A DNA stretch of 64,000 bases from the NCBI RefSeq assembly GCF_964340395.1, contig NC_135550.1, positions 23,698,176 through 23,762,175 of the forward strand, in the 5' to 3' direction. Below the pieces are notes generated by a model, which saw only the letters and a list, made by a program, of their open reading frames with translations, did not search any database and was not told where the DNA came from. A program made the position numbers and the translations under genes. Of the stretch, positions 50,101 through 62,139 are shown piece after piece (position 1 is the stretch's first letter; every line of letters starts with the position of its first letter). Source of the DNA: Glandiceps talaboti. Lineage: Eukaryota; Hemichordata; Enteropneusta; Spengelidae.

Positions 50101-53100
50101 TAGTCTGAGCTAATTCCCTTTAAAGTTCAAGTGTGATCCTGGTACGTACATACAGAAGTTGAGTCAGATATGAGATATGAGAGTGATTCGGGTGTTATTA
50201 CTTGGTCTATCAGCTGTGTGCGAAGAACAGTAGTAATATTGGTGGCGATCCGGGGCTTGAACAACAGAAAGTAATATTAATGGAAATCCGGGGCTTGAAC
50301 AACCATTTGTGTGTATAATGAACCAAGTTTGAACCTTACGAAGACTTACCGACAACCTTTAAGAAGAAAAGCACAACCCCACTGGGTGAGTAAAACAAAT
50401 TAACACTGTAACGAAGAAACAATGATGGAAATCTGGCCTTGCACGAGAAGAAAAAGTTTGTACAAAAAAAAAGGGATGCGGAGAAGATTCAAGGACTTTT
50501 CGAAAGGAAACTTTAACGATTATGTTCCAATGGTGGGAATCCTACACGAACTAGAACTGATAACATCGCAGTAACGGAATATAAAATTGCAGAAGGAGAG
50601 AATGTGCCGGAAAGCGTCGACTTTTAAATAACTATGACAAACTTTGAAGTGAAGCCATCAACGCGACCAACTGACATTCGATTGCTACAAGGACGAGTAG
50701 TTAAAGAACAGTTTAATTTCAAAAATAATATCGGACGCTTATCCAGAACGCAGCAGTTTGCATGTGAAGTACATATTTAAGACTTTTGATGGACAAAGAA
50801 CAAGCCGGTAGTAAAACTTTTTTTAAAGATTGACATTATTATTATTGCTCAATTCATTTTTATTCACGATCAGCGAGTTTGTTACTGTGTGTACAAAGCT
50901 AATCATGAGAGACATGTGTAAGAAATAATAAGTGTATGCTCGATTTAGTTTGACGACGAACAATTCTGGGAATCTATTTTCTTACCACAACCATTTCAGT
51001 GATGCTGTTTTACATCTCAATGGTCGCGTACAAGCAGGAAGAATATTATTGATTTATCTATGGAGAAAATTTTAGTTTTAATAAGGATATTTCTTGAAGT
51101 ATGGAGTATTGGAAACTCCTTGAAGTTTTGTTGACTCTGAGTTGTAGTGAGCCGAAAACGCTACAGATAAATGCGTTGCTCACACGTTGAGTATGATTTT
51201 GTGATGTAAGGTTCCTATGGTAAAGGAAGGAACCATGTTGATATAGTATTTTATTGAATCTGCAGTACAAGATAAATATTTGATTTTCAAAATTTGAGTG
51301 TAAAACAGAGATCCGACCGAAATGAGCTGTGTTATTGTCTATACAAATTTCCTTTCAAATTCCGCAAGAATTTATGAAATTCCTCAGAAAGGACCATTAT
51401 CACTTGAGCTGCGTGCATAATTTCTAGTGGTATTGATTCAAAGGGCATATTGAATTGCAATGAGAAAATTGCCAACCTACTTATGGTCGATCAGATTACT
51501 TGTAATGAAAACTAAATTGACTTATTGGATTAATATTAATGGTCTTAATAGTTCTGTACAAGTCGTTAACATACTGAAGATGTCAAATTTTAAACATGGA
51601 TGAACAGCTAAGATGCCTGTAATGTTTAAATAATGACGTAGGGTTTCTTACACGACAATGATTGTGTTGGCGCATGACTTTTCTTGATGACTGTAACAGC
51701 TGATTAGTTAGTGTAACTTAAGGATAGCTGTAAGACAATACATTTAGGACAGTGTTCTTGATAGCTGATATCAGGGTGAAATCACAAGTTACTAGACTTA
51801 GATTACTTGAATAACATTGACTGGTTAATTTTGACTTCAATAAACACAGACGACTTCAATGACATAAATAGTTTATCACACACTTTTATGCTACGCCATT
51901 TTTCATAATATTGATTTCGTCTGCAGTTAAAGATTCAATTTGGAATATGATCACGAATATGGCATGCTGACCGTTTGTCAGTGACAATTTTCAATATTGG
52001 CGTGATAAAATATTTAAGAGTTAATATTTATTCATAGCATAGATATTTAATGTCATCATTTGATTTTACGAGACAGATACCTACATTCCTTTCAGATAGG
52101 AATACTTATGTTATAATTTAGTTATGTACACGATGAATCGGGTATAACTTGGTCAACATTAAAACATTCTCCTATTTATATTTCTTTATGTTCAACTTTT
52201 AAATGCTGCAGATATAATATTCCTAGCAAAGTTCTTTAGACCTGAGAATTCTATTGATGACTGTACTTGTCTGGTAGTGTTAATGAAAATAGAGGGGGCC
52301 CGAACAGTACGTTATGGATGGTCATATCTATCAGTATGATTGTGTGAATGATTGAAAAAGACTGGCCAGTCGAACGTATGTTTGTGATGTGATTGAGAAG
52401 TACACAATTCAATAGCCAACTCAGGATATAATTATTCTACGATTCAATTTTCTAATTATCTGTGATGTCTCTCTTTGATGTCATTTATTCATTAAAGTAC
52501 ATGTTGACGAAACAAGTATATCTGGTTCGGAATTTGAGATTTTAGCAATCTTAGTTTTCAAGGGTCGTATAAATTTTACATTTCTAACACTTCATACGAA
52601 ACAGCATTAATTACTTCTAAGACTTTTCAATATTTTCAATTTTCATTTATGAAGGGTAAATTATTTTTTAGATATTTTAGTCTGTAACGAGGGCGTTACA
52701 AATTTTGGAAAGAGGGGAAAGTGTCACAGATGACATATTTATATTTCAGTAAACTTAATATTTTAACAACATCGCATGGCCTAGTTTGACTGAAAGGTCA
52801 ATAGACTGTCTCAAGGATATTGGATTTAGACCACACAGGATTCCAAGCATACTCGAATACATGAGACGACGGTCTGCATTTCATAAATATCTAGTATTCA
52901 TAGTGATCATTCATCAATGTTTTAAAATTACTTTTAGGGTATTATAACGCCCATGAAAACTCTATATGGAGTGCATTAATTATGTGGCCATTGGCCATGC
53001 GTTATGTATATTTAGACTTTAAGGACGTCACAATAAAGCACACTGAGACAGGCACTTCAGGTCAGATTTGGCAAGAGGACTTGGCTTCGCGGGAAGTCAA

Positions 53101-54310
53101 TGAACGAGGCACTATGCTGGGTGCTTGCCTTCGTCTCGAGTGTAGATTTACACACAAACTGTGTAGTCTGAGCTAATTCCCTTTAAAGTTCAAGTGTGAT
53201 CCTGGTACGTACATACAGAAGTTGAGTCAGATATGAGATATGAGAGTGATTCGGGTGTTATTACTTGGTCTATCAGCTGTGTGCGAAGAACAGTAGTAAT
53301 ACATTGAGCTATTCCGGAAATGATAGTTTTTTTGACATTTGTTTCGTTATAGTATTTTCTCCACAAAGTAAAGTTTTCAATGTTGAAGCATGAGGTATAT
53401 ATACCTCCATCATGTGTGCTTTCATTGAAATTTATGTTATGATATTATAACATCGAATTTTCTCCGATATAAATTCTTGTGCAAAATATCAAACGAAGCA
53501 AACGAATGTTGCCCAAAAGCTGTTGATTATATAGTACAAACGGGGTTACTTTGGCGTTTCGTTCATAGTGCACGATGTTTGTGCGTTAGTGCATGTACTG
53601 TTGTACATTGAAATTAGACGTCAACTTTTACTTGTGAAACAATAACAGCGTGTATTGCAACCATACACTCTCCCCATGTTTCTCTTTCTGTTTGATAGTT
53701 ACCATTGACAGACGTTGAGATTAGTGACGAGGCTGCTGTCCTTGCCATCCATCAAATGTTACTCTTTCTACTTGTTCTGGGTAGATGGCTGATGCCGGCC
53801 GGTAACGTTTCAAAAGATCAACTTTCTCAGTTATTGCTGGTGTACATTGGCATGGCAGCAGATATCTTGGAGTTTGCAACGGAAGGTGTGAAGGAACCAT
53901 CCGTGAAGTGTAGCATCGCACTACTCTATGCCGTCTTGGGGCTATGGGCTTGGAGTCTTCTGCAATTTACGCTCCTCTATCCTGCTGCTGATAATGCCTC
54001 GGATGAGGAGAGGAAGACGCTGAAATGTTCTTTCAACACAGAGATGTGGGAAATTGCTACAACGTCCATCATGCAGGACTTACCTTTCCTGATCATGCGC
54101 CTGTTTTTGTTGATCAAGTACGACTCAATCAACCAAATGATGATATTTTTCATCTGTAAGAATATCTTAGTTTTGATGTTACATATTTATCGCATGGCTG
54201 TAATATTATTACATGTAAAAGATAATAACACTGATGTTGTACCCTTGGCTGAAAAAGTAAGCCCTGATGATAATGAAAATGTTAAGGGGGGTGAAAATAA
54301 CATTGCATGA
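44464..54310 (+). CDS. TMEM26: TMEM26-like multi-pass membrane protein (3 coding exons)
   Basis: Exons 44464-44660, 49424-49577 and 53699-54310 join in phase to 320 residues (human about 368). The start has a good context (ACCATGA). Residues 1-66 include LIYLIHGMLAVWRV and TYWALSTPLFLMFIEGVITL, two membrane segments. Exon 2 begins WFSPSTLLYLTCVIPSVWVM, a third segment, followed by a polar stretch with a possible N-glycosylation site (NIT). Exon 3 holds LLFLLVLGRWLMPAG, DQLSQLLLVYIGMAADILEF, LLYAVLGLWAWSLLQFTLL and a last hydrophobic region around MMIFFICKNILVLMLHIYRM. These match human TMEM26 segment by segment. The molecular function of the family is poorly known; vertebrate TMEM26 is used as a surface marker of beige fat. 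Intron 2 is mostly one LTR element. Confidence 0.88.
46533..46595. repeat. (GTGA)n microsatellite
   Basis: GTGA/GAGT units with one GCCT interruption. Confidence 0.9.
47106..47158. repeat. (AATC)n microsatellite
   Basis: About 13 perfect units. Confidence 0.93.
48555..48724. repeat. (GTAT)n, (GTAC)n, (GTCT)n compound microsatellite
   Basis: About 30 GTAT units grading into GTAC, GTGT and GTCT. The Met-Tyr-Val-Cys repeat frames are artefacts. Confidence 0.95.
49654..49658. repeat. Left target-site duplication of LTR element
   Basis: ACATT here matches ACATT at 53301-53305 after the right LTR. Five bases is the usual size for many LTR element integrases. Confidence 0.7.
49659..50237 (+). repeat. 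Left LTR
   Basis: 579 bases, beginning TGTCACAG. It ends ...GTAGTAAT, not the usual CA. The boundary is set by the target duplication and could be one base longer. Confidence 0.8.
50240..50262 (+). promoter_or_regulatory. Primer binding site of the LTR element
   Basis: Starts TGG (complement of tRNA CCA) and continues as the complement of an acceptor strand and a GTTCAA T-loop. The tRNA species is not identified. Confidence 0.65.
52706..52721 (+). promoter_or_regulatory. Polypurine tract of the LTR element
   Basis: A purine-only run (GGAAAGAGGGGAAAG) directly beside the right LTR, where plus-strand priming occurs in this class of element. Confidence 0.65.
52722..53300 (+). repeat. Right LTR
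   Basis: Copy of 49659-50237 at a constant offset of 3,063 bases. I saw no differences when reading the lines in parallel. Confidence 0.8.
53301..53305. repeat. Right target-site duplication of LTR element
   Basis: ACATT, matching 49654-49658. Confidence 0.7.
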
Positions 54311-54650
54311 AATGTATGAGTAAGTCTACAAAAAGAGAAAAAAAACACCATATGAATGGATGATTTTCCATCTGAATGAGCTTCATATGATCTCCATTCA
54401 ATAGTTTGTCCAAATATAAACAAGACATTCTCTATTCACTACACATCATTAGATTGTCATTAACATTAAAAACATAAAATTAAGCAAACTTGTTTTATAA
54501 GAACTAAGGATAATTATGCAAAACAGCATAGTTATGCTAATACTACTCAATAGTTATGCAAATAATATTATAGCATATATTGATGTGAATTGCTTCATAA
54601 GAATTCAAGAAAGCCCTATTAACAACTATGTATATTAACATTAACCAGAA
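54311..54650. other. Probable TMEM26 3' UTR
   Basis: No gene is seen. It is AT-rich with variant poly-A signals (ATTAAA near 54464). Confidence 0.35.
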
Positions 54651-55602
54651 TGCCTTCCGTAAGGGCAAAGTCTCTAGATTTTCGTTCCTACACACTATAA
54701 TTGTTGGAATGCAACAGAACATATGTGATTAATTATGTTTGAAGTATGTACCAAATTGTATAAAATTTGAAGAGTGCATTCTTAAGACTTAACCTAATTA
54801 CCTAAAATCATTAATTATGCAAATGAGTCATTAAAACTAAAAGCTACATTATCAAACTTTATATGGCACATGGCTTTTGTTACCATCAACATATGTACCA
54901 TATTAAAATGAATTTGAAGGGTGCATTCTAAAGATGTAACCTGATTACTGAAAATAATTAATTATGCAAATGACTCATTAACACTAAGTGTTACATCAGT
55001 AAGCTTTATGAGACATGTGCTCCCTGGTATGAATGTATGTACAAAATTATATAGAACTTGAAGGTTACATTCTTTATGTTTTGCCTAATTACTGAAAAAC
55101 CATTTATTATGCATATGACTCATTAAAACTAAAAGCTATATCAAGAAGCTTTTCAGGACGTGCCCTTTCTTATGTTTGAAATATGTGTCAAATTATATTG
55201 CATTTGAAGAGTGCATTAAGTTATAGCCTAATTACTTAAAATGGAAATGAGTCTTTGAAACTGCAAGCTATATTATCAAACTTTATATGACACATGCACT
55301 TTCTTATTATCAATGCATGTACCAAATTATATTGAATTTGAAGCATGCATTCTTAAGATATAGCCCAATTAAAAAACCACTATGTAAATATCTCATTAAT
55401 ATAATCATGGCATGGCATGGCATGGTTACCAAAACCTAATCAGTTCTAGCCATTACCCTTAAGAATATGTGCACCAAATTCGTTTGAATTGAGCCAGCCA
55501 TTTTTGAGAAAACGATGACACAGACAGACAGACAGACAGACAGACAGAAAGACACACACAGACTTTTCATCCCTAATATATAACCTTCCTTATGGAAGGT
55601 AA
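54651..55602. mobile_element. Putative interspersed element with internal 145-bp tandem repeat
   Basis: The block begins TGCCTTCCGTAAGGGCAAAG and ends with a hairpin, ACCTTCC-TTAT-GGAAGGT, so both ends share CCTTCC-TAAGG in inverted form. Inside are about five tandem copies of a 132-147-bp unit (anchors at 54817, 54964, 55109, 55241, 55382). A (CAGA)n tract follows near 55518-55555. It is non-coding. The combination suggests a non-autonomous transposon of unknown class. Confidence 0.5.
54700..55440 (+). repeat. About 145-bp tandem repeat with octamer/AP-1 motif
   Basis: Units contain AATTATGCAAATGACTCATT, ACTAAAAGCTA, ATCAAACTTTAT and GAATTTGAAG. The first two anchors are ATGCAAATGAGTCA (54817) and ATGCAAATGACTCA (54964); later copies have drifted. 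Confidence 0.8.
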
Positions 55603-56060
55603 ACATAGTATGCAAATTTGGCCACTAGAATGCATTGACACCATGTTACTACCTGTATACATTATATTGTTCACAGGTGATGATATTGGGAAAATTTTGG
55701 TTACTTTGTGTTTTATGAAATGTCAATTTATAACCTTGTATTGTATTGTTGTATTTTCAACAAAAAACGCAGGATTTATAATCTGAGTTGTTGGCCATAA
55801 TCTTTAGTATAGAACCATACACAAGGAAAAGATGATGTAGACTCGCAACCAGAGTATAAATTCCATATTCTTTGTTTGAAGACATTCAACTTGGCTTGCC
55901 TCAGGTATAATACTAAGTATACTTGTGGGTATTGTTAAATTTGAATACTGTTTGTGAGATTGTAATTTCACAGCAGTACATGCTGTATAATTTGATATGA
56001 AAAGCGGTGTCTGCAGATATGTCCAGATTTGTCCAGAGCTGAACACTCTCTTTTTGTTCA
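55603..56060. other. Spacer, nothing recognised
   Basis: No gene is seen; the open frames are short and without family resemblance. Confidence 0.4.
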
Positions 56061-56061
56061 G

Positions 56062-56290
56062 TTGAACTACTAAGGGTCGAAACCAGTCGTTTTAGGGGTG
56101 AGGGGTTACACGCTCACCGTTGTGTGTTATGTAATACAGATTCAATTGAGGATGAATCTCACTTTTTATTTCACTGTCCATTCTGTCATGATTTATGAAT
56201 GTACTTCTATATTAACTTACTTGAGTCATGTCCACATTTTGCAAACTTTACAGTCAGACAAATGGAACTTTATAATGACCAATAAGCCTA
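56062..56290 (+). pseudogene. LINE C-terminal domain fragment
   Basis: An open stretch reads VELLRVETSRFRGEG, then HRCVLCNTDSIEDESHFLFH, then CPFCHDL before a stop, and continues with INLLESCPHFANFT after it. The Cys-x2-Cys, IEDE and HFLFHC pattern is the zinc-finger-like C-terminus seen in many LINEs. No reverse transcriptase is recognised upstream. This fragment is more complete in its cysteines than the one at 10003-10200. Confidence 0.6.
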
Positions 56291-56739
56291 GAGCAACTAG
56301 TAAATTTATTTCAACAAGGCACACACCAGAAGGTGTAATCATTTCCATATTTCATCGTAGTACTGTTACTTTTCTTTACTTGTTACGATTGTGCACTTTC
56401 CATTTTTGCATTTCTTGAGATTAGTTATTTAATTTCTTAGTGACAAATAAGCCCGATTTGCTGGGTGATGTATTAACTTTGTTTTTTTATTGTCAATTTA
56501 TAAATGTATATTCACATGTCACTATTATGAACAAATCTTACTTACTATGTAGTATAGTACAGTAGCACACTTGATTTAAAACTGTTAGTGTTAACTCATG
56601 ATAGTTTAGAGCAAAGTGTGTACAGTGAATATGATATTCATTATCAAGGGTCACACTAGCTTGAAAGATCCAGTTGCTGTTTCTACTTTAAATGTAATTT
56701 GCACCAATCCACATGTGGTTACCAATGACTGGATCTTAG

Positions 56740-57200
56740 GGCCACACTGATGTAGCTATAAAGCAACAAATGTTAACATCTTAGCCTACATGTAGCTATC
56801 AGCCATACATGCTAATAACATAACTTGACAGTCAACAACATGTTGATGTGGCACCTTAGTTTAGCTGTCAGCAGCACATGCCAACACATTATTTTTGATA
56901 TCAGCAAACACACTCTGTATTTTTCAGCTTAGCTATTAGCAACACTTTCTGACATCATAGCTTGGCTATCAGCAACAGATTGATGTAGCACCTTAGATTA
57001 GCTATCAAAAACATTCACTGACAGACCTAGTTATCAGAAACCCACTAAATCCTTAGCTTGGCCACAGACAACTAACACAGTTAGTTAGTTGTCTGTGGCT
57101 TGGCTATCAGCAACAAAGCATAGCTATGAGCAAATAACTGACATTGCACCTGAGTGTAGCAATCAGTAACATGCTGCTGTGAAACTTAGTTTTCCTAAAC
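56740..57200. repeat. Degenerate minisatellite with GCTATCAGCAACA core
   Basis: About eight imperfect copies of a unit of roughly 45-60 bases with the core TTAGCTTGGCTATCAGCAAC. It includes a perfect 15-bp hairpin at 57061-57099 (GCCACAGACAACTAA pairing with TTAGTTGTCTGTGGC). Confidence 0.65.
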
Positions 57201-57696
57201 AAACTATCACGTTACTATAGGTACAAGTAACACATGTCAGCTTGAGTATTTTGGCATCTATGTCTAGCCCAGTCTGTCACATACAAATGGTAACTTACTA
57301 CAGACTCCAGTTTAGAGTACAAATTTGCCAATCCATGTTGATAGTGAATATGTTCTTGATAGAGATGATTTTATTTTGATCATACAAATAAATATCATTT
57401 TAAATCTTCAATGAAAGGTACAGGATTGAAAAAGAAGAGAAAATAGTTTGAAAGGAGTGCATATATCATTTGTCTTCTTCATTGACAGTCTATATAGTGT
57501 TACTGTTCTTGCCTTCTTAGAAGTTGGTATAAGCCAGTATCCATTGGTTACCATTTAAAGGTCAGGAGTCATCAGTTTAGTACACTCAGAGGGATCGTTA
57601 AATCTTACAGCATGCATCACCATCACCATCACTTTGTTGAGGTGTTGATGGGTGTTGTCTTGCAAACTTAAAATATGTCATGGTTATTTGACCAGG
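57201..57696. other. Probable B3GALNT2 3' UTR
   Basis: No gene is seen. On the minus strand an AATAAA lies at 57375-57370, about 320 bases after the B3GALNT2 stop. Confidence 0.4.
57370..57375 (-). terminator. Candidate B3GALNT2 polyadenylation signal
   Basis: AATAAA on the minus strand about 320 bases past the stop codon. Use is unproven. Confidence 0.35.
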
Positions 57697-60600
57697 TCAG
57701 CTACACTCGCAGGGATCATTACATTTTAGCTTGTTTTGCCAGTATTTATGTAGTTGTTGTGGTGTGTTGTCTGGTAAACTGTACATATCGTCATGACAGA
57801 CATGGGCACACTGCCAGTGGTCATCAATCACATAGTGTGGATTAAGTGCTGCCAGCCAGATTCCAGTTGAGATATCTTCCCCTTGGTAAGGGTGTAAAAT
57901 TCTTGCATTTTACAAAAAAGACAGAAAGAGACTTTAGTATGAGTTTCCCATCATAACAAGTTCAGATCTGAGTCTGAAATTCTGTTAGCCATACATCTCA
58001 TCAGGTCTTTGTCCCTAAAAAGCCCATTTGTAATGTCTTTGACCACTGCCTTCATCATTCAAAATTCCAGCTCCAAGATACATTGTGTCAATTGATATAA
58101 TTTCTTGGTTACTTTTTGACTTTTTTGCATTTGCCAGTATGCCTACAGCTTTTTACCCCCCCCCCCCCCCCCCCCCCTCAAAAAAAAGATAAAATCCAAG
58201 GCGTGGTCAGGTGACAATTACCTGTGCATCCCCTCCCTTGTGCATTGAACATACATGTGGAGACACACTATGTGTATTTTGGAACTGGCAACACTTCCAT
58301 TTAACAAATTTTTTCAGATATTTTACTCCATCCTGCATCTTGTATCAAATCTTCATATAAATAAACTATGTTGTTATTTTAATATTAATGTACTTACTGC
58401 ATATTATTGGCAATCCAGTGAACTAGATCAGCTGATAACACATAACCAGATCCGCATGCAAATGCAGGATATTCAGTAGCAGTATACTCTAAATCAGTCC
58501 ATTTACCATAACTGTTCACTTGCCAATGTTTACGGAACTGACTCCACCAGATTTTAGTCTGGCCTTCAAACTTTATATGATCTATAGCCTGTGGATTGGG
58601 GAAAGGGACAGAAAGTGCAGTTTTACAATTGAGTTGTTTAGGGCTTTAACCTAATCTTAGATACACTTGGTCTGATTTAGATTGGGTGGTTTCTGTAGCA
58701 TGTGAGATTGGGTACACTTTGACAAAGTATGAGAACATACATGCTGAAGTATAAAGTAGTATTTGACAAATTGTTTGTCTTATGATCTCTGTAATCAGAG
58801 TTATAATTATTGCATATTGCTAAAATCAGATGATTTAAAATTACAAATAAAAATGATGCACGTTCTTCTAATTTTCAATCTGTAAAATTCAGTTTCATTT
58901 TTGTGAACAATTCTTTCATTATTTGGTACACTTACTGTCAGTTTTGTATGCATCTTTCTATATCACTAATATTTATTATCAACATTTTACAATTTTACTA
59001 AATGTAGATTACATTCTGATCTTATTTGCTTTGCACAGTTCTTACAGTATACCCCCTACACCGTGAAATACAGTCGGTGGTGGTGTGCTGCAAATTTTTG
59101 CTCTTCACATGTTTCGTGTATATTGAATTTCATAGTCTATAAACAAAGTACCAAATGTATCAACAAAATAATAATATCTAAGTTTCATGGAATTCTTACT
59201 GTATATATAGAGTGATTGTTACTGATTTTGTACAGTTCTTAATAATATAGTAGTGTGGTTATATCAACTAGTTTAATACAATCTATTCTTTGGTTCATTC
59301 ATTTACAATTAGGGTGTCCATACTTAATTCTATGGTTCTCATCATAACACCTTAGAAATGATGGATTGGTCGGTTAGTTAAAAATTTAAAAGAAAAAGAA
59401 AAAGAAAAAAAGGAAGAGTATGTGTACATGTTGGAAATACTGAATGACTTAGAAATGATAATTAAAGTAAGAATGAAACTTTGAACATTTGTTTCGTTAA
59501 ATGTTCTGAATTTCAGCAATAAATGATAATTTTTGCTCAGATACAGATACAGCCCATGGGGTAGCCATCATACAATTGTCATTTGTTTCTAATCCTGCCA
59601 TAGAGGGCAGCATTAAAAAGAAATTTGCCAGATTGAAGACAGGGCATGAGAAACACAGAATTAAGTAAAGCCACCCATAGTGAAATTTCTCACATTATGT
59701 GTTGCTATATGTAATCTGGATAAATATTTACCTTGAAGAAATCTTGATACTGTACTGATACAATAACCACCAGTTTTGTACAAAATACAATGTACAGTAT
59801 ATGATGTACATTTGTAATTAATGATCACTAATTTTGCAGTAAGGATAACTGCAAAAATAACCATCAGTTTTGTATAATTCTAGTATAATATTAGTTTTAA
59901 ATTATTACGGTTTAAATAATTTTAATATTAACAAGATAATCATCATAAATTGTGTGCCTTACCTCCATAATTCTTTCTATGTCGATGTAACAGTCATCAT
60001 CAGTTTTAAGTAACAAACTGAATGACAAGTGTTGTGATGCCCTGCAATCAATACACTTCAAGTTAGTTGAATATTTTATATTTATCATAAGTCTCACTAT
60101 ATTTACAAGTTAAGTTTACTTGATAGTTTTTGGCATTTAGTGTTGTCTTATAGAGATTAGACAGGATCACATTCCTGTTCATGACCAACGTTTTTTTATA
60201 TAGCTCTGTTAGACAACTGTTTTTCTCAACCAAGATTCTTGGGATAAAATAATATGACAGATTCCCATGGCATGTGAATTCAAGTGTGGCATACTCAGGG
60301 TATTTGCATGAGTGCTTGCAGTGTTCTCTGTGGTCATACTTTCACGAGCGCAGTGAGTGAAATTGCAGCAGAAAACACTGCAAACCCGAGTGCAAATATC
60401 ACTGAATACCCACACTGGAACTCACTTGGCATGGGGTTCTGTTATTATTACATATGTTTAACTAAATTGTCAAATTTCCATAAAAAATCATACAGCATGA
60501 TCAAGCAATTTCATGAGTAGCAAATGACTGCATCCTCATTTGCATATCATTTGCATTCAGGTATGCAATAATGCTTTCGGTATTTCACTGCAGTGAAAAT

Positions 60601-61807
60601 ACCACAATTATATGTGCATGCACTGGTACAAGTAATCTTTGGTACCCATGTAATAATAAGTTTGATTGATGCATGCTTTGATAATTACTTGGGAAGATAT
60701 GAAAGTAAAACAAGACAGATAAAATTTCACTGAAATTCAGACATGTGTACATATGTAAACTGACCTACTGATCTCAGATGAAAATTGGTCTCTTGGTTAT
60801 CATTCAGATTTTGCAATACAGTGTATTTCAAGTATCCATTACAGTGCTTGATAAAATACTTGACAGGTACATGAAATATGACATGTTTGGATTACATGTA
60901 GATATGTGAGGGCACTAACATGAGTAGGTACAGTAGATTCAATTATAAGTTACCAGATTTTCCATTTATGTTGTAACATCTTCTCTATAGTATTAGCATT
61001 GTTAAACACATTTTCTGTTAGATATGAATATTTATCTTACCACTTGTGAAGATGTAAAAGTTTTTTGGGTACATTTCTGTAAACGTCAATTTCATCAACT
61101 AATAAAATATCTCCGTGCTCTAATATTTCTTTTTCTATTTGTAGTTCCTCCTCTGTAATTTTTTTATTCCACTCTTCCATCAAATCATCTCTGTTTGATA
61201 TAAGTTCTTTCACTGTTTTACCATCTGTAGAGTGAACATAGAGAGTAAAAACATTTGATGCACTATCACATACTCCACTTTAGGCTTGACCCATACTTTA
61301 AAAATGTACATTCCAATTTCATCCTCATGACGTTTCAATACACAGATTGAGAGAGGACCTTCATATCATGTGATATTACAGTAAAATAGACTTGTAAGGT
61401 TTTTGGTCTAAAATCATGCAGTAATATTCAAAAATGAGTTATCTAAGTTAAAGAATAGTCTTGATCCTTTGTTAATACTGTGGTAATACCTTAAGTTACA
61501 TTCACTACTATAGTTAGTCTCCTTCATGTTCTATATTTTGTTTGATTTTCCATACAAATGTTACTTTGGATGTTAAGATGTTTATTTCTGTTTTGTTCAT
61601 ACTGCAATAGCTGTTTTGTACAGAAGTATTTTCAAGATGTTCTGTATGTTGAGAGTACTCACCATGAACACAATACATGAAATTGCCAGCCAGATGGTGA
61701 AGTGTCTGTGGATATAGAGTTTGCTCAATGGCTGGAAACTGATCAGGAATAAGACCATATCTACTTGTCTGCAAGTATGAAATAAAATAGAATATCACAT
61801 GTTGGCA

Positions 61808-61840
<33 letters not shown>

Positions 61841-62108
61841 ACAGGCAGGCAGGCAGGCAGGCAGGCAGACACTTGTTACATTTCTAAATTTGATGACACC
61901 ATCATGGTTCTGTACTGAGATTCAGTTGTTTTCAAAGAGACAGACCGACAGACAGACAGACAGACAGACAGAGACAGACAGACAGACAGTCAATCAGTCA
62001 GTCAGTTAGAGGCAGACTAAATTTGATGACACAATCTTGGTTCTGTACTTAGATTCAGTTGTTTTCAAAGAGAGACAGACAGACAGAGACAGACAGACAG
62101 TGTCAGTC

Positions 62109-62139
<31 letters not shown>

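Larger units (their letters stand above)
49659..53300 (+). mobile_element. Non-coding LTR retroelement in TMEM26 intron 2
   Basis: Two direct repeats of 579 bases (49659-50237 and 52722-53300) look identical by eye and begin TGTCACAG. They flank 2,484 bases of internal DNA. TGGTGGCGATCCGGGG starts at 50240, two bases after the left LTR. Together with the next bases it is complementary to a tRNA 3' end and T-arm, so it is a credible primer site. A polypurine stretch, GGAAAGAGGGGAAAG, ends at the right LTR. The interior shows no recognisable gag, pol or env, so this looks like a structurally whole but non-autonomous element of the TRIM/LARD kind; family not resolved. Identical LTRs indicate a recent insertion. 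It lies in TMEM26 sense orientation. Confidence 0.85.

Noticed and set aside
49919-50113. 64-residue frame found twice, identically (also 52982-53176)
   Set aside because: It lies inside the two identical LTRs, so the duplication reflects the LTR pair; the frame resembles no known protein.
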